DNA of 64,000 nucleotides, taken from positions 496,001 to 560,000 of the forward strand of contig CDRNVI010000043.1 in NCBI GenBank assembly GCA_977017575.1. The letters run 5' to 3'. The notes under the pieces are model-generated. The model saw nothing but the letters and a program-made list of their open reading frames with translations, had not been told where the DNA came from and did no database searches. Source of the stretch: Paramoeba atlantica. Taxonomy: Eukaryota; Discosea. Both the position numbers and the translations under genes were made by a program. Shown here piece by piece: positions 57,378 to 64,000 of the stretch. How positions within the stretch are numbered: position 1 is the first letter of the stretch; each line of letters begins with the position of its first letter.

Positions 57378-57828
57378 TACGAGTGTATTGTTGCCAAATA
57401 GTCGTCCTTCGAATCAGCGGGGGGATCTCGGGGAGACGGCAAACAGACTCTTTGCAAATTTCAAAAACAATAATAACCATCAATAAATTTTATTGGCCCT
57501 TTTATTAAAATACCTTTTTTAAGAGGGTTCCAGTGGTCCAACGAATCGTCAAAATATTAGCAAAAATTGAGGCCTCCGGAGGGGTTTGGGGGAAATACGC
57601 GACTAATTAATCTTGCAAAACTATTTTTTAGCGAAACCACAATGTGGTAGGTGAGGTGGCCGCGCGGATTTTCCATCTCCTTACCCTGGCGTGAACTCCC
57701 CTTACATACGTATAACTCCCCTTACATACGTATATTGGCAAGCAACAGGAACATTCGAAATACGGTGAAAGAAATGGTGAAAAAAATAGGTTTGTGCTGC
57801 GGCAAGATGACAAGATGACAACTACGTT

Positions 57829-58302
57829 CTACTGACTCCATGACGAAGTTACTTGCTTATATACAATTTCGTTGTACGAATCCCGATCATTGATGTATCT
57901 CTGCGCCGCATTTTTAGACGCGGGGCTATCTGCATTGGGGTCCTGCAATAACGTTTGGATGGCTAAAAGCAAAGTCAGAATATCGTAAGTTGACGTCCAC
58001 ATTCTCTGTAGTAAATCAAGGCATATTTTTCCACTCGACTGGTAAATATTTGGGTGATATGGTATGGGGTTTCCGATAAACTTAACCTTCGGTGGCTCTT
58101 GTGGATAACATACATTTCTAAAGTCAAGCTCCAAAGAAAATACCGCGTCTTCCCACACTCCATTCTCCGGGCCAAGTATACGTGCATCCCACAGGAGTAG
58201 ATTCTTTTCGTCTCTCGGCACAGCGTAAATTGCACTCGGACAGTGATCACAGGATTCCAGCGTGCGATAGTCCCGTATAAGCCGTCTATAGTTAGGCTTC
58301 AT
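57829..58302 (-). CDS. ubiquitin-conjugating enzyme E2, RAD6/UBE2A-like
   Basis: A 157-residue UBC-fold protein. Key features: PRDEKNLLLWDARILGP at 29-45, EPPKVKFI, the HPN motif at 83-85, the catalytic Cys94 in GKICLDLLQ, then MWTSTYDILTLLLAIQTLLQDPNADSPA, as in RAD6/UBE2A/B. These attach ubiquitin to histone H2B or PCNA with RING partners in other eukaryotes. The loop before HPN (GNPIPY) is slightly longer than usual. I start at ATG 58302; upstream codons begin with TTG. It is the only convincing host gene in the 46.6-64 kb transposon-rich zone, and it lies on the same strand as the main cluster. Confidence 0.93.
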   Translation of the reverse strand: MKPNYRRLIRDYRTLESCDHCPSAIYAVPRDEKNLLLWDARILGPENGVWEDAVFSLELDFRNVCYPQEPPKVKFIGNPIPYHPNIYQSSGKICLDLLQRMWTSTYDILTLLLAIQTLLQDPNADSPASKNAAQRYINDRDSYNEIVYKQVTSSWSQ

Positions 58303-58344
58303 ACTCAAGTTTGTACAAACGTATTACTGACCGAAAAACGGTGA

Positions 58345-58590
58345 CGTGTGACAGATAACTAGGGGGGTACAGTATGTATTTTTGATTGAACAAAACTCTG
58401 ATGTAAATACAGTAAGAAACAGCATTGTACTGCAAGTTATTTTAGTAAGTGGGCAAAAATTATTTAACTGTACCCCCCCTAGTTATCTGCCGCTACTTTT
58501 CGAGAAAAGGTGACTGATAAGTAGGGGGGGGAGGTAGGAGTGTGACAGATAACTAGGGGGGCTAAAGTGTGACAGATATCTAGGGGGTCC
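58345..58590. repeat. compound cluster of AGATAACTAGGGGGG units
   Basis: A mini-element has ends GTGACAGATAACTAGGGGGGTACAGT (from about 58345) and, inverted, GCAGATAACTAGGGGGGGTACAGT (ending about 58490). A second stem follows (CTTTTCGAGAAAAG with a GATAAGTAGGGGGGG tip), then two direct copies of GTGTGACAGATAACTAGGGGG / GTGTGACAGATATCTAGGGGG (58541-58587). It lies just upstream of the E2 gene's ATG. Noncoding. Confidence 0.8.
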
Positions 58591-58807
58591 GTCGCCAAAA
58601 AAAGCGAGGGAACGAAATGATACAGAAACGGTATCTTTATTGCCTAAGAAGATTCCTTTCTACCCCAATGAGGTACTATAAGCCAAAGACATGCGCCTAC
58701 GGGTTAAAAGAAGCCCAGTTTTCAAATGTTCACATAGACTACCTTTAAATTTCTTTATATTATCATTGGAGAGTCGGTAAAACAGCTTTTCTGAAGGTCG
58801 GATGTGG

Positions 58808-58856
58808 ACTCCTGTGACCTCCAGTGACTGCCAGCGACTGTCAGTGACGGCCAAGA
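58808..58856 (+). repeat. 10-bp-period repeat (TGACTGCCAG type)
   Basis: TGACCTCCAG-TGACTGCCAG-CGACTGTCAG-TGACGGCCAA: four consecutive 10-bp units sharing a GAC core. Confidence 0.85.
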
Positions 58857-58989
58857 TTGCAAGTATTTATGACAGGTACGCTTACAATTTTTTTTGTAAA
58901 AAGAGTAATCATTCAGTAAATGGTCATTGATTGTATAGCACCTTTTGTACAGCAGGTTTGAACTTTGAACTACAGTATGTAAGGAAATA

Positions 58990-59275
58990 TTCCTATTTCC
59001 GGATGGAAAGGCGGCACAGGGCGCGAACAGGGTGACCAGGAGGGGCGCAAAGAAGTTTGCGCAGGAGGGGGGCCAGGAGGGTGGTGCTGGCAGTGGGCGG
59101 GGCGGCGAAGGAGAAAGCGAAGAGCAGGGAGCGAGGATAGGGGCGAAGGGGGGCGAAGAAGTCAACGCAGCAGGGGGGCACAGAGGGCAGCTAAGCAGGT
59201 GGCGCGGGGTGGTGAAGGCGCCGGCGACACCGGCAAGCCAGGCGGCGAAGGCGAAGGGGAGAAGGGGCATATGGG
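58990..59275 (+). repeat. G/A-rich low-complexity tract
   Basis: Strongly purine-rich on the plus strand (GGCGAAG, GGAGGG, GGGGCGAAG words), unlike the AT-rich flanks. Minus-strand frames give Pro/Ala/Leu-rich sequence without a domain. Probably noncoding. Confidence 0.5.
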
Positions 59276-59295
59276 GGGGAGTATATTTTTAGGTA

Positions 59296-59428
59296 AACCG
59301 GGGGTCGGATCAATATCCTAATTCGGAATTAGGATATTAAGCTGAATTAGGATAATAGTGAAGGCGAATTTGGATATTAAGCTAATTAGGATATTCATCC
59401 AATTAGGATATTGATCCACCCCCCGGTT
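59296..59428. repeat. 133-bp mini-element: pogo-like tip, different internal motif
   Basis: Ends read AACCGGGGGTCGGATCAATATCCTAATTCG and, inverted, AACCGGGGGGTGGATCAATATCCTAATTGG. A TA precedes the left end (59294-59295), while the right flank is TT. Inside, AATTAGGATATT recurs about five times, at similar places to TTATTATTAAG in the large pogo-like element. Confidence 0.85.
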
Positions 59429-59522
59429 TTGATAAAAAAAGCAACAAAGTAACTAACTACAGTAGGGTTGAACTCCAGCGTTTAGCCCCTCACTTCACTT
59501 CACTTCGTCCGATTTCTAGCCA

Positions 59523-59605
59523 TCCTGACCTCCAGTGACTGCCAGCGACTGTCAGCGATCGCCAGTGACTGTCAGCGACTGCCATCGACCTCCAGCGACT
59601 GTCTA
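59523..59605 (+). repeat. 10-bp-period repeat (TGACTGCCAG type), longer array
   Basis: TGACCTCCAG-TGACTGCCAG-CGACTGTCAG-CGATCGCCAG-TGACTGTCAG-CGACTGCCAT-CGACCTCCAG-CGACTGTC: eight units of 10 bp. The first three nearly repeat the array at 58808. Confidence 0.88.
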
Positions 59606-59677
59606 CATACTCTCCATTGAAAACTTGAGACGCGTACCCATTGGTGAGTCTCTAGTTCGCAATTTTTCGTCGCAAAA

Positions 59678-59725
59678 AAATACTCACAGCTACTCACAGC
59701 GACTCACAGCGATCTACAGGTACTC
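59678..59725 (+). repeat. 10-bp-period repeat (CTCACAGCGA type)
   Basis: CTCACAGCTA-CTCACAGCGA-CTCACAGCGA-TCTACAGGTA-CTCAAAG: a 10-bp period with a different consensus from the array 100 bp to the left. Confidence 0.85.
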
Positions 59726-59899
59726 AAAGTTTCTGCTATTCCATACAGAATTGCACTGTGTTCTAGACTTCTTGTTCAAAAGTTATTTGGTGTAAAAATA
59801 GAATTTACCTTCTCTAAATCTTTTTCTAGAAGATTTTCTTATTTATAAGTAATGTCGGTGTGCTAGCTGCTTCGTTAAAAAGCGGTAGTTGTTGGTAAA

Positions 59900-60020
59900 C
59901 GGGCTTCGCAAATTGCTTCCCACTAACGACGCCGTGTATGGCCCGCTCACGCGGGATCTCGCCATACCCCCCCTTCGGCTTCGCAAATTGCTTCCGACTA
60001 ACGACGCCGCTTATGGCTGA
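59900..60020 (+). repeat. two 40-bp direct repeats, 71 bp apart
   Basis: GGCTTCGCAAATTGCTTCCCACTAACGACGCCG (about 59904) recurs as GGCTTCGCAAATTGCTTCCGACTAACGACGCCG (about 59975), each followed by TATGGC. The left edge resembles the arm of the hairpin at 40062. Confidence 0.75.
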
Positions 60021-60026
60021 AAATAC

Positions 60027-60100
60027 ATCCGCCCGGAGTCGAACCTGCGACCACCAGATTATGAACGGCAGGTCTTACCAACTGGGCTACCTGGGTTCGA
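60027..60100 (-). tRNA. tRNA-like sequence, probably a degenerate tRNA or SINE head
   Basis: On the minus strand TAGCCCAGTTGGTAAGA fits an A box (TRGCNNAGTNGG) and GGTTCGACTCC fits a B box (GGTTCGANNCC) about 31 bp later, with a CAT between them at the anticodon place. However, the acceptor and T stems do not pair well (two of five T-stem pairs fail), so it is not a functional tRNA-Met. A second B-box-like GGTTCGAGTCC lies on the plus strand next to it (about 60095). Confidence 0.4.
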
Positions 60101-60284
60101 GTCCTGCGACCTACGTTTAAGCACCGTGATATGTGCCCAAATCGAGGATAGAGGGGGGGGGGCTGGGCCCCCTTTTCTCACCCTGCTGGATCCACCCTCC
60201 CCCGGACACCATAAAGAGGGGAGAGGCACAGGTTGTAAACAACCCCCGCAAGGACTGAACTACATATACTACGTATACGTGCGT

Positions 60285-60767
60285 TTACACTGTTTTCACT
60301 GCGATAAGGTGACGCAGTTCCGTGCTCGGACTCCCTCCTTCTGCCTTGATTGCGGCAACGAGCACACCAGTGAGCAATGCACTTCACTTGTGTGCCTGTT
60401 GGATGCAACATTTGCCCCTCTTGCAATAAGCCACAAGATCATCACACCTTGGGCCCCGAAGAAGCGTGGGTTAGACCAAAAAAGAGTCCAAGAAGCATGT
60501 TGTGTCTACGAAGGGTGGACAGTATGCCAACGGAAACTGACATTCGCACTTGTGGCCCAGGTGCTCTGCATAATACAGCGGAGCTTTACTGTGGGTAAGT
60601 CGAAAGTTTATCGTCGTGCGGCAACTTCTGTTGCGGAATATTTTCGTCGTGAGCTTCCCTCTGGCAACATCCCTGTTCTGTCGAAAATGTTGCGCCGCAT
60701 GTGGGTAACGTTAAGGGAACTGCATCGAAGAGTGTTAAAGAGCAAAGGGATGAACGAATGGCAATGA
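60285..60767 (+). pseudogene. Cys-rich zinc-knuckle-like coding remnant
   Basis: The plus-strand frame encodes CFHCDKVTQFRARTPSFCLDCGNEHTSEQC, two C-x2-C pairs followed by H and C, then a basic helical region (YFRRELPSGNIP, MLRRMWVTLRELHRR). Overlapping frames also show coding-like pieces. I cannot assign it to a family; mobile-element origin is likely from the context. The G/C-run at 60155 precedes it. Confidence 0.35.
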
Positions 60768-60899
60768 TACACCACCAGATAGGGCATCTGCTTGAGGGCT
60801 ACACTGTTCGGCGCGATCGTTTATATTTGGCTAAGGATGCCATTTTCAGTGGTGCAGAAACGCCGCATGACCTTTTCTGCGTTCTTTGAAGTCATTGAA

Positions 60900-60985
60900 A
60901 GTATTCACAGCTACTTGAAAAATACTCACAGCTACTCACAGCGAATCACAGCAGCCCACAGCGATTCACAGAAACCCGCACATAT
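60900..60985 (+). repeat. 10-bp-period repeat (ACTCACAGC type), second array
   Basis: ATTCACAGCT-ACTTGAAAAAT-ACTCACAGCT-ACTCACAGCG-AATCACAGCA-GCCCACAGCG-ATTCACAGAA-ACCCGCACAT: a CACAGC core every 10 bp. Related to the array at 59678. Confidence 0.85.
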
Positions 60986-61014
60986 CTACAGATGAGGGGC
61001 TGCGGGTGACGTTA

Positions 61015-61080
61015 ACCGCAGTCTCGCACGGTCTCGGCACGGCCTCACGAGGTCTCGGCGCGGTCTCGCGAGGTCTCGTA
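61015..61080 (+). repeat. 10-bp-period repeat (GGTCTCGCGA type)
   Basis: CAGTCTCGCA-CGGTCTCGGC-ACGGCCTCAC-GAGGTCTCGG-CGCGGTCTCG-CGAGGTCTCG: a third consensus with the same period, about 30 bp after the previous array. Confidence 0.8.
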
Positions 61081-61136
61081 GTTGTAAAAAGGTATAATGA
61101 TATTTTAGAGATTGTCAAATAGTTTTCCTTTATAGC

Positions 61137-61497
61137 ACTGCCCCTGTCATTAATAATGATAATGATATTCTTCAAGAAAGATAATTTTTTTGAGATTATT
61201 ATCAGATTATTTTCAGAATATTATCATTATCATTATTAATGGCAGGTGTTATTATTAATGGCATAGTTTTCGACAAAAACACACGATTTTCAGCCCAAAA
61301 ATGCGAAATTTTAACCCCAATTTGGGCCGTTTTTGAAAACTTACCAGTAGTTTTTTAGTTCAAAAGACGTTTTTTTTAAGACACCAAAATTTTTGTAAGA
61401 AAATCCTGCTTGAATGAAAATAAGTTGATAATTTTTTAAGAGTCTTCACCACATAGAATGATAAGTTTTTTAAGATTATCATTATTAATGGCAGGGG
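61137..61497. repeat. ATTAATAATGATAAT-family mini-element containing an R1 fragment
   Basis: The left end reads ACTGCCCCTGTCATTAATAATGATAATGAT and the right end, inverted, ACTCCCCCTGCCATTAATAATGATAA. A further inverted copy lies inside (61215-61250). Between them 61275-61350 matches, inverted, the R1 repeat at 39940-40020. It shares its inner motif with the 30720-31030 element. The exact ends are uncertain by a few bases. Confidence 0.65.
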
Positions 61498-61659
61498 GAG
61501 TATACGTCTAAGCAATTTCAATCGCAATTTCGTCTACGCAATTTCAATTGCAATAAATAGAGCGAAGTTGAACACAGACCAAGACTGATATTAAAAGATC
61601 AATAAAACTAAACCAAGTTACTTCTTTCGCTACCGCGGTTTTCTAGGTTCGTAGGGCAC

Positions 61660-62080
61660 ATAATTTATGTGTTACTTGAGCAAGTCGCGACTTGCACCAG
61701 TCTTCTCGACAACTTCGCATCCCCCACTGCACCAACATTTATTCGAATGGTCAATCTTTCGGAGAGACGCATTCACGCCAGTATCAAAGTTGTACTGCGG
61801 GTCTCCAGCCAACAGTCCGTACGCCAACACAGATACTATCTGAACAGCATCTTTGATCCGTCGAGGTGCATACATCGGGCTGAGTTCCAGGAAGCTTTGG
61901 AGATCCTGGGCAGCTTCTCCAACAAAGTAGACGGCGCGCGACCGAACATCCATAAGCAGATGCCCGCGGCGATCTCCGATGTGAAGAATGGCACGCGTAA
62001 GCAGAGAAGTTTTCGAAAAAAAACCGCAGAAAGGGTAGCCGGGGTCTTGGCACGCATTTTCCACCCCCCTACCCGGGGGT
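61660..62080. other. stretch with unassigned open frames
   Basis: Open frames of about 130 residues exist on both strands between 61669 and 62082. Neither has a domain I recognise. The minus frame (LLMDVRSRAVYFVGEAAQDLQSFLELS) looks slightly more protein-like. Real coding cannot be supported. The rest of 61500-61660 shows only a small ACGCAATTTCAATYGCAAT duplication. Confidence 0.3.
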
Positions 62081-62330
62081 GACCCCCCTGCGGATCCGCA
62101 GGACCTCCCTGCGTATGCGCAGGACGGGTCCGCCGAGTTCGAATTTTTTCGGAAATTTTTTTTTGAAAAAAATTTTAACGTGGCGAAAAAAATGGCAAAA
62201 AAAATATTTTTCCAAAATCGTTTCCCTTATTGTATTTTGATAGTTTGGGACCTACACTAGCTTTCTCCGCAGTTGTTTTCGCAAGGTATCCCTTCTTCGA
62301 ACCGTGGTGCGCCCCTCAAAATGACCCATT
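62060..62330 (+). repeat. dispersed noncoding repeat R1, copy 3
   Basis: CCACCCCCCTACCCGGGGGTG, GGACGGGTCCG, GAATTTTTTCGGAAATTTTT, TTTTTCCAAAATCG, TAGTTTGGGACCTACACTAGCTTTCT follow the same order as in 39740-39910. Two GATCCGCAGGA / GTATGCGCAGGA copies are inserted near 62090-62125. AT-rich sequence to 62640 holds more low-identity similarity and a GTACAAGCATAGT duplication (62554-62605). Confidence 0.65.
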
Positions 62331-62644
62331 CTTGACCAAAAAAGGTGAAAAAGTATTTTTCGGACCTAAAGGGGCATTTTTGTGTCGAAAGAATGGTATG
62401 GTTGGAGTCGTATTCTCTACCCAATACGTTCGGTAGGCTTCCATTCATGTCTACGAGTGATTTCCCACGCGCAAATTTCGGATTTAGTGCTCTGAGAGCA
62501 AAAATATGCGAAAATCACCCGATTTTTACCCGAAATTCGGCTATTTTTGGCTAGTACAAGCATAGTGTAGTTTTGCAGTACTAGTACAAGCATAGTAGTT
62601 TTGCATAGTACAAGCACGCAAGTATGCGAGTGCTATGTGAGACT

Positions 62645-62955
62645 TGAGAGAAAAACTTGGATCGTCCCATAATAAGGAGCATAGTCTGCACATTCCAGAA
62701 AATTTAATCCAAGATGAAAGCGGGCCGATAGGTGGCTTAGAAAGGGAAGTTAAAGGGGACGGCGAAGACGGTAGTGAAGGGGATAATGGAGGGATAACGA
62801 AGGGGGCTATGATGGGGATGATGAAGAGGACGATGATAGAGACGATGAAGCTAACGAGCTCCGACTCCTGCCTTCCAATTTCGTCCGTAGAACTCCACGC
62901 AAGACCATTCGCCTAAAAATAGAGCAGAAAAAGAAATACATACAGTATGTAGAAG
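62645..62955. other. purine-rich stretch without convincing gene
   Basis: The plus strand is rich in GGGGA/GATGA words between 62740 and 62850. A 90-residue frame here is Glu/Gly/Met rich with no domain. No gene supported. Confidence 0.3.
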
Positions 62956-62962
62956 TGAAATA

Positions 62963-63440
62963 ACCCCCCCCAATGAAACGTGACCCACCCCTTTTTTTCG
63001 TACAAGTGTCCGTTTGAGCTGATTTTTGTTGCATTTTGCAGATCTCAACACAAAGACTTTGGGCGAGAAGGAATGAAACTAAAAGAAGCGAATAAGTATA
63101 ATTTAGAGAGAGATTACCATTTTGTCACTTTTTCGCCGTTCAACTTTATACACTGTTTAAGGCGAGAGTCAAAGCTTAAGACCGTTTTGTCGCTCACTTT
63201 TTGAGGCAAAGAAGACAATTCTTTACGTACACATCGGATAAGTGAAGGCTTGTCCGATGGGGTTTGTTCGTCCACTGCCTTTTGAACCATAGACCAGACG
63301 TTTTCTATGGGGGAAAAGTCTGGTGAATTGGGGGGGCAGTTTTTCAATACATCTTTCATTCTACTTGTAATGTAGTCCTTAGAGGCATGGGCGGTGTGCC
63401 GTGGCCCCATCCTGTTGAAAAATACAATTCATGGGGAAAG
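62963..63440 (-). mobile_element. truncated Tc1/mariner-type element, C-terminal half retained
   Basis: TA at 62961-62962 is followed by ACCCCCCCCAATGAAACGTGACCCACCCC and then GTACAAGTGTCCGTTTGAGC...GCATTTTGCAGATCTCAACAC, the same inverted repeat as the right end of the 47519-48088 element. Inside, on the minus strand, 63114-63410 encodes NCPPNSPDFSPIENVWSMV and a basic tail, the C-terminal part of the DDE domain. A frame shift separates it from the preceding HxxH-type block near 63420. The other end is missing. Confidence 0.8.
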
Positions 63441-63479
63441 TTACCCTTTTGAGCGTCTCTATGGAACCCATGCAGTTTT

Positions 63480-63540
63480 GGCTCGCAGTGGCTGGCAGCG
63501 TTTGACAGCGTACGGCAGCATGTGGCAGCGTATGACATAA
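63480..63540 (+). repeat. 10-bp-period repeat (GTGGCAGC type)
   Basis: GGCTCGCAGT-GGCTGGCAGC-GTTTGACAGC-GTACGGCAGC-ATGTGGCAGC-GTATGACAT: a CAGC core every 10 bp, at the broken edge of the truncated transposon. Confidence 0.82.
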
Positions 63541-63748
63541 TTTTGAAAAAAAAATGACATATACTAATTATTGGTCGGACTTTTATTTGAAAAATTAATA
63601 TTTCTACTAGATTCCTTTCGTTTACAAGAACAAAACATTTTATTGATCGTGTCAGAGGAGTACGTTCAGGTTGGAAGGGATAGATTTCCACTGCGTTACT
63701 GTGGGACATGCGATCAAAAAAACCCTTCACTCTATTGAGTCCGAAAGC

Positions 63749-64000
63749 ATGTTTGTATTGCGCTACAAACTTCTCGTGGAGAAACCGGTGGAGAAACTTC
63801 CCGACGTGATTGCGGAAGTGGAATCGTGCCTTTCGTGTGGGTATGCGAACGTACCCGTGAGAGCTGTAATATGCCCCCAATGCCACAGGCGCAAGAACGC
63901 GGAACTATTGACTCACATGGATAAGGAAAAGCTTCGTTCTGCGGGACTGAATGTTGAAAGCGCGCAACGCGTGTGCTGCAAATACGCAAAATACATGTTG
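63749..64000 (+). CDS. zinc-ribbon ORF running off the window
   Basis: From ATG 63749 an open frame runs 84 codons to the last base with no stop. It encodes ESCLSCGYANVPVRAVICPQCHRR, two C-x2-C pairs 15 residues apart, a zinc-ribbon arrangement, then a helical KEKLRSAGLNVESAQRVCC. The frame is also open upstream of the ATG for at least 20 codons, so the true start may be earlier. It would be on the strand opposite to all host genes here, so it could be a mobile-element gene. Incomplete. Confidence 0.45.
   Translation, partial: MFVLRYKLLVEKPVEKLPDVIAEVESCLSCGYANVPVRAVICPQCHRRKNAELLTHMDKEKLRSAGLNVESAQRVCCKYAKYML

Noticed and set aside
59032-59292. 86-residue Gly/Glu-rich plus-strand ORF
   Set aside because: Product of a purine-rich low-complexity tract; no domain and no leader signal.
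60027-60100. Functional tRNA-Met
   Set aside because: The CAT and Pol III boxes are present, but acceptor and T-stem pairing fail in either strand reading.
58808-61080. Regular short repeats as a CRISPR array
   Set aside because: The units are contiguous 10-bp degenerate repeats with no spacers, in a eukaryotic setting.
61669-62082. 137-residue plus-strand and 130-residue minus-strand ORFs
   Set aside because: They overlap on opposite strands in repeat-rich DNA and neither shows a known fold or motif.

Overview
The window looks like nuclear DNA of a kinetoplastid or closely related euglenozoan, possibly an early-branching one. This is inferred from content, not from a search. The first 46.6 kb carry about 30 host genes, all on the minus strand, intronless as far as I can see, and mostly 100-500 bp apart. 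That is the usual form of a kinetoplastid polycistronic unit. Several starts have a pyrimidine-rich stretch and an AG just upstream, as expected for spliced-leader addition. The mitochondrial Hsp70 has a C-terminal tail closely resembling, from memory, that of trypanosomatid mtHsp70.

Layout, left to right (transcription runs right to left). 0.2-8.4 kb: mitochondrial rRNA dimethylase/TFB-like protein, CstF50, a hypothetical protein, an FHA-WWE protein, a polyprenol reductase-like protein and a protein with two winged-helix-like repeats. 8.5-10.1 kb: a decayed Tc1/mariner transposon between genes. 10.1-16.6 kb: ISCA1, a V-ATPase f/RNaseK-like protein, glutaredoxin, an UNC93-like transporter, a CWC16/YJU2-type splicing factor and hypotheticals. 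16.6-17.8 kb: repeats, including a lone end of a pogo-like transposon. 17.8-46.6 kb: eIF3f, a small membrane protein, a TPR protein, a PITH protein, eL22, a MORN protein, a PSP1-domain protein, BRF1, two large unknowns, MLH1, an orotate phosphoribosyltransferase-like protein, UTP6, CDC50, eL30 and mtHsp70. Most are housekeeping genes for translation, RNA processing, repair, Fe-S assembly and glycosylation, with no pathway clustering, as usual in such units.

46.6-64 kb is quite different. It is packed with transposons and remnants (Tc1/mariner, pogo-like, Merlin/IS1595-like, hAT-like, a LINE 3' end), miniature inverted-repeat elements, hairpins and odd short repeats. Only one convincing host gene survives there, a RAD6-like E2, again on the minus strand. 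An ORF with a zinc ribbon runs off the right edge.

The most unusual signals are (1) many TA-flanked elements of unrelated sequence whose tips all carry a run of four or more G/C, (2) an apparently intact pogo-like element with iterated sites inside both ends, a lone end 36 kb away, and a mini-element with the same tip but a different internal motif, (3) degenerate tandem repeats of different sequence that share a period of about 10 bp, and (4) strongly GC/C-rich genes embedded in moderate-GC surroundings.
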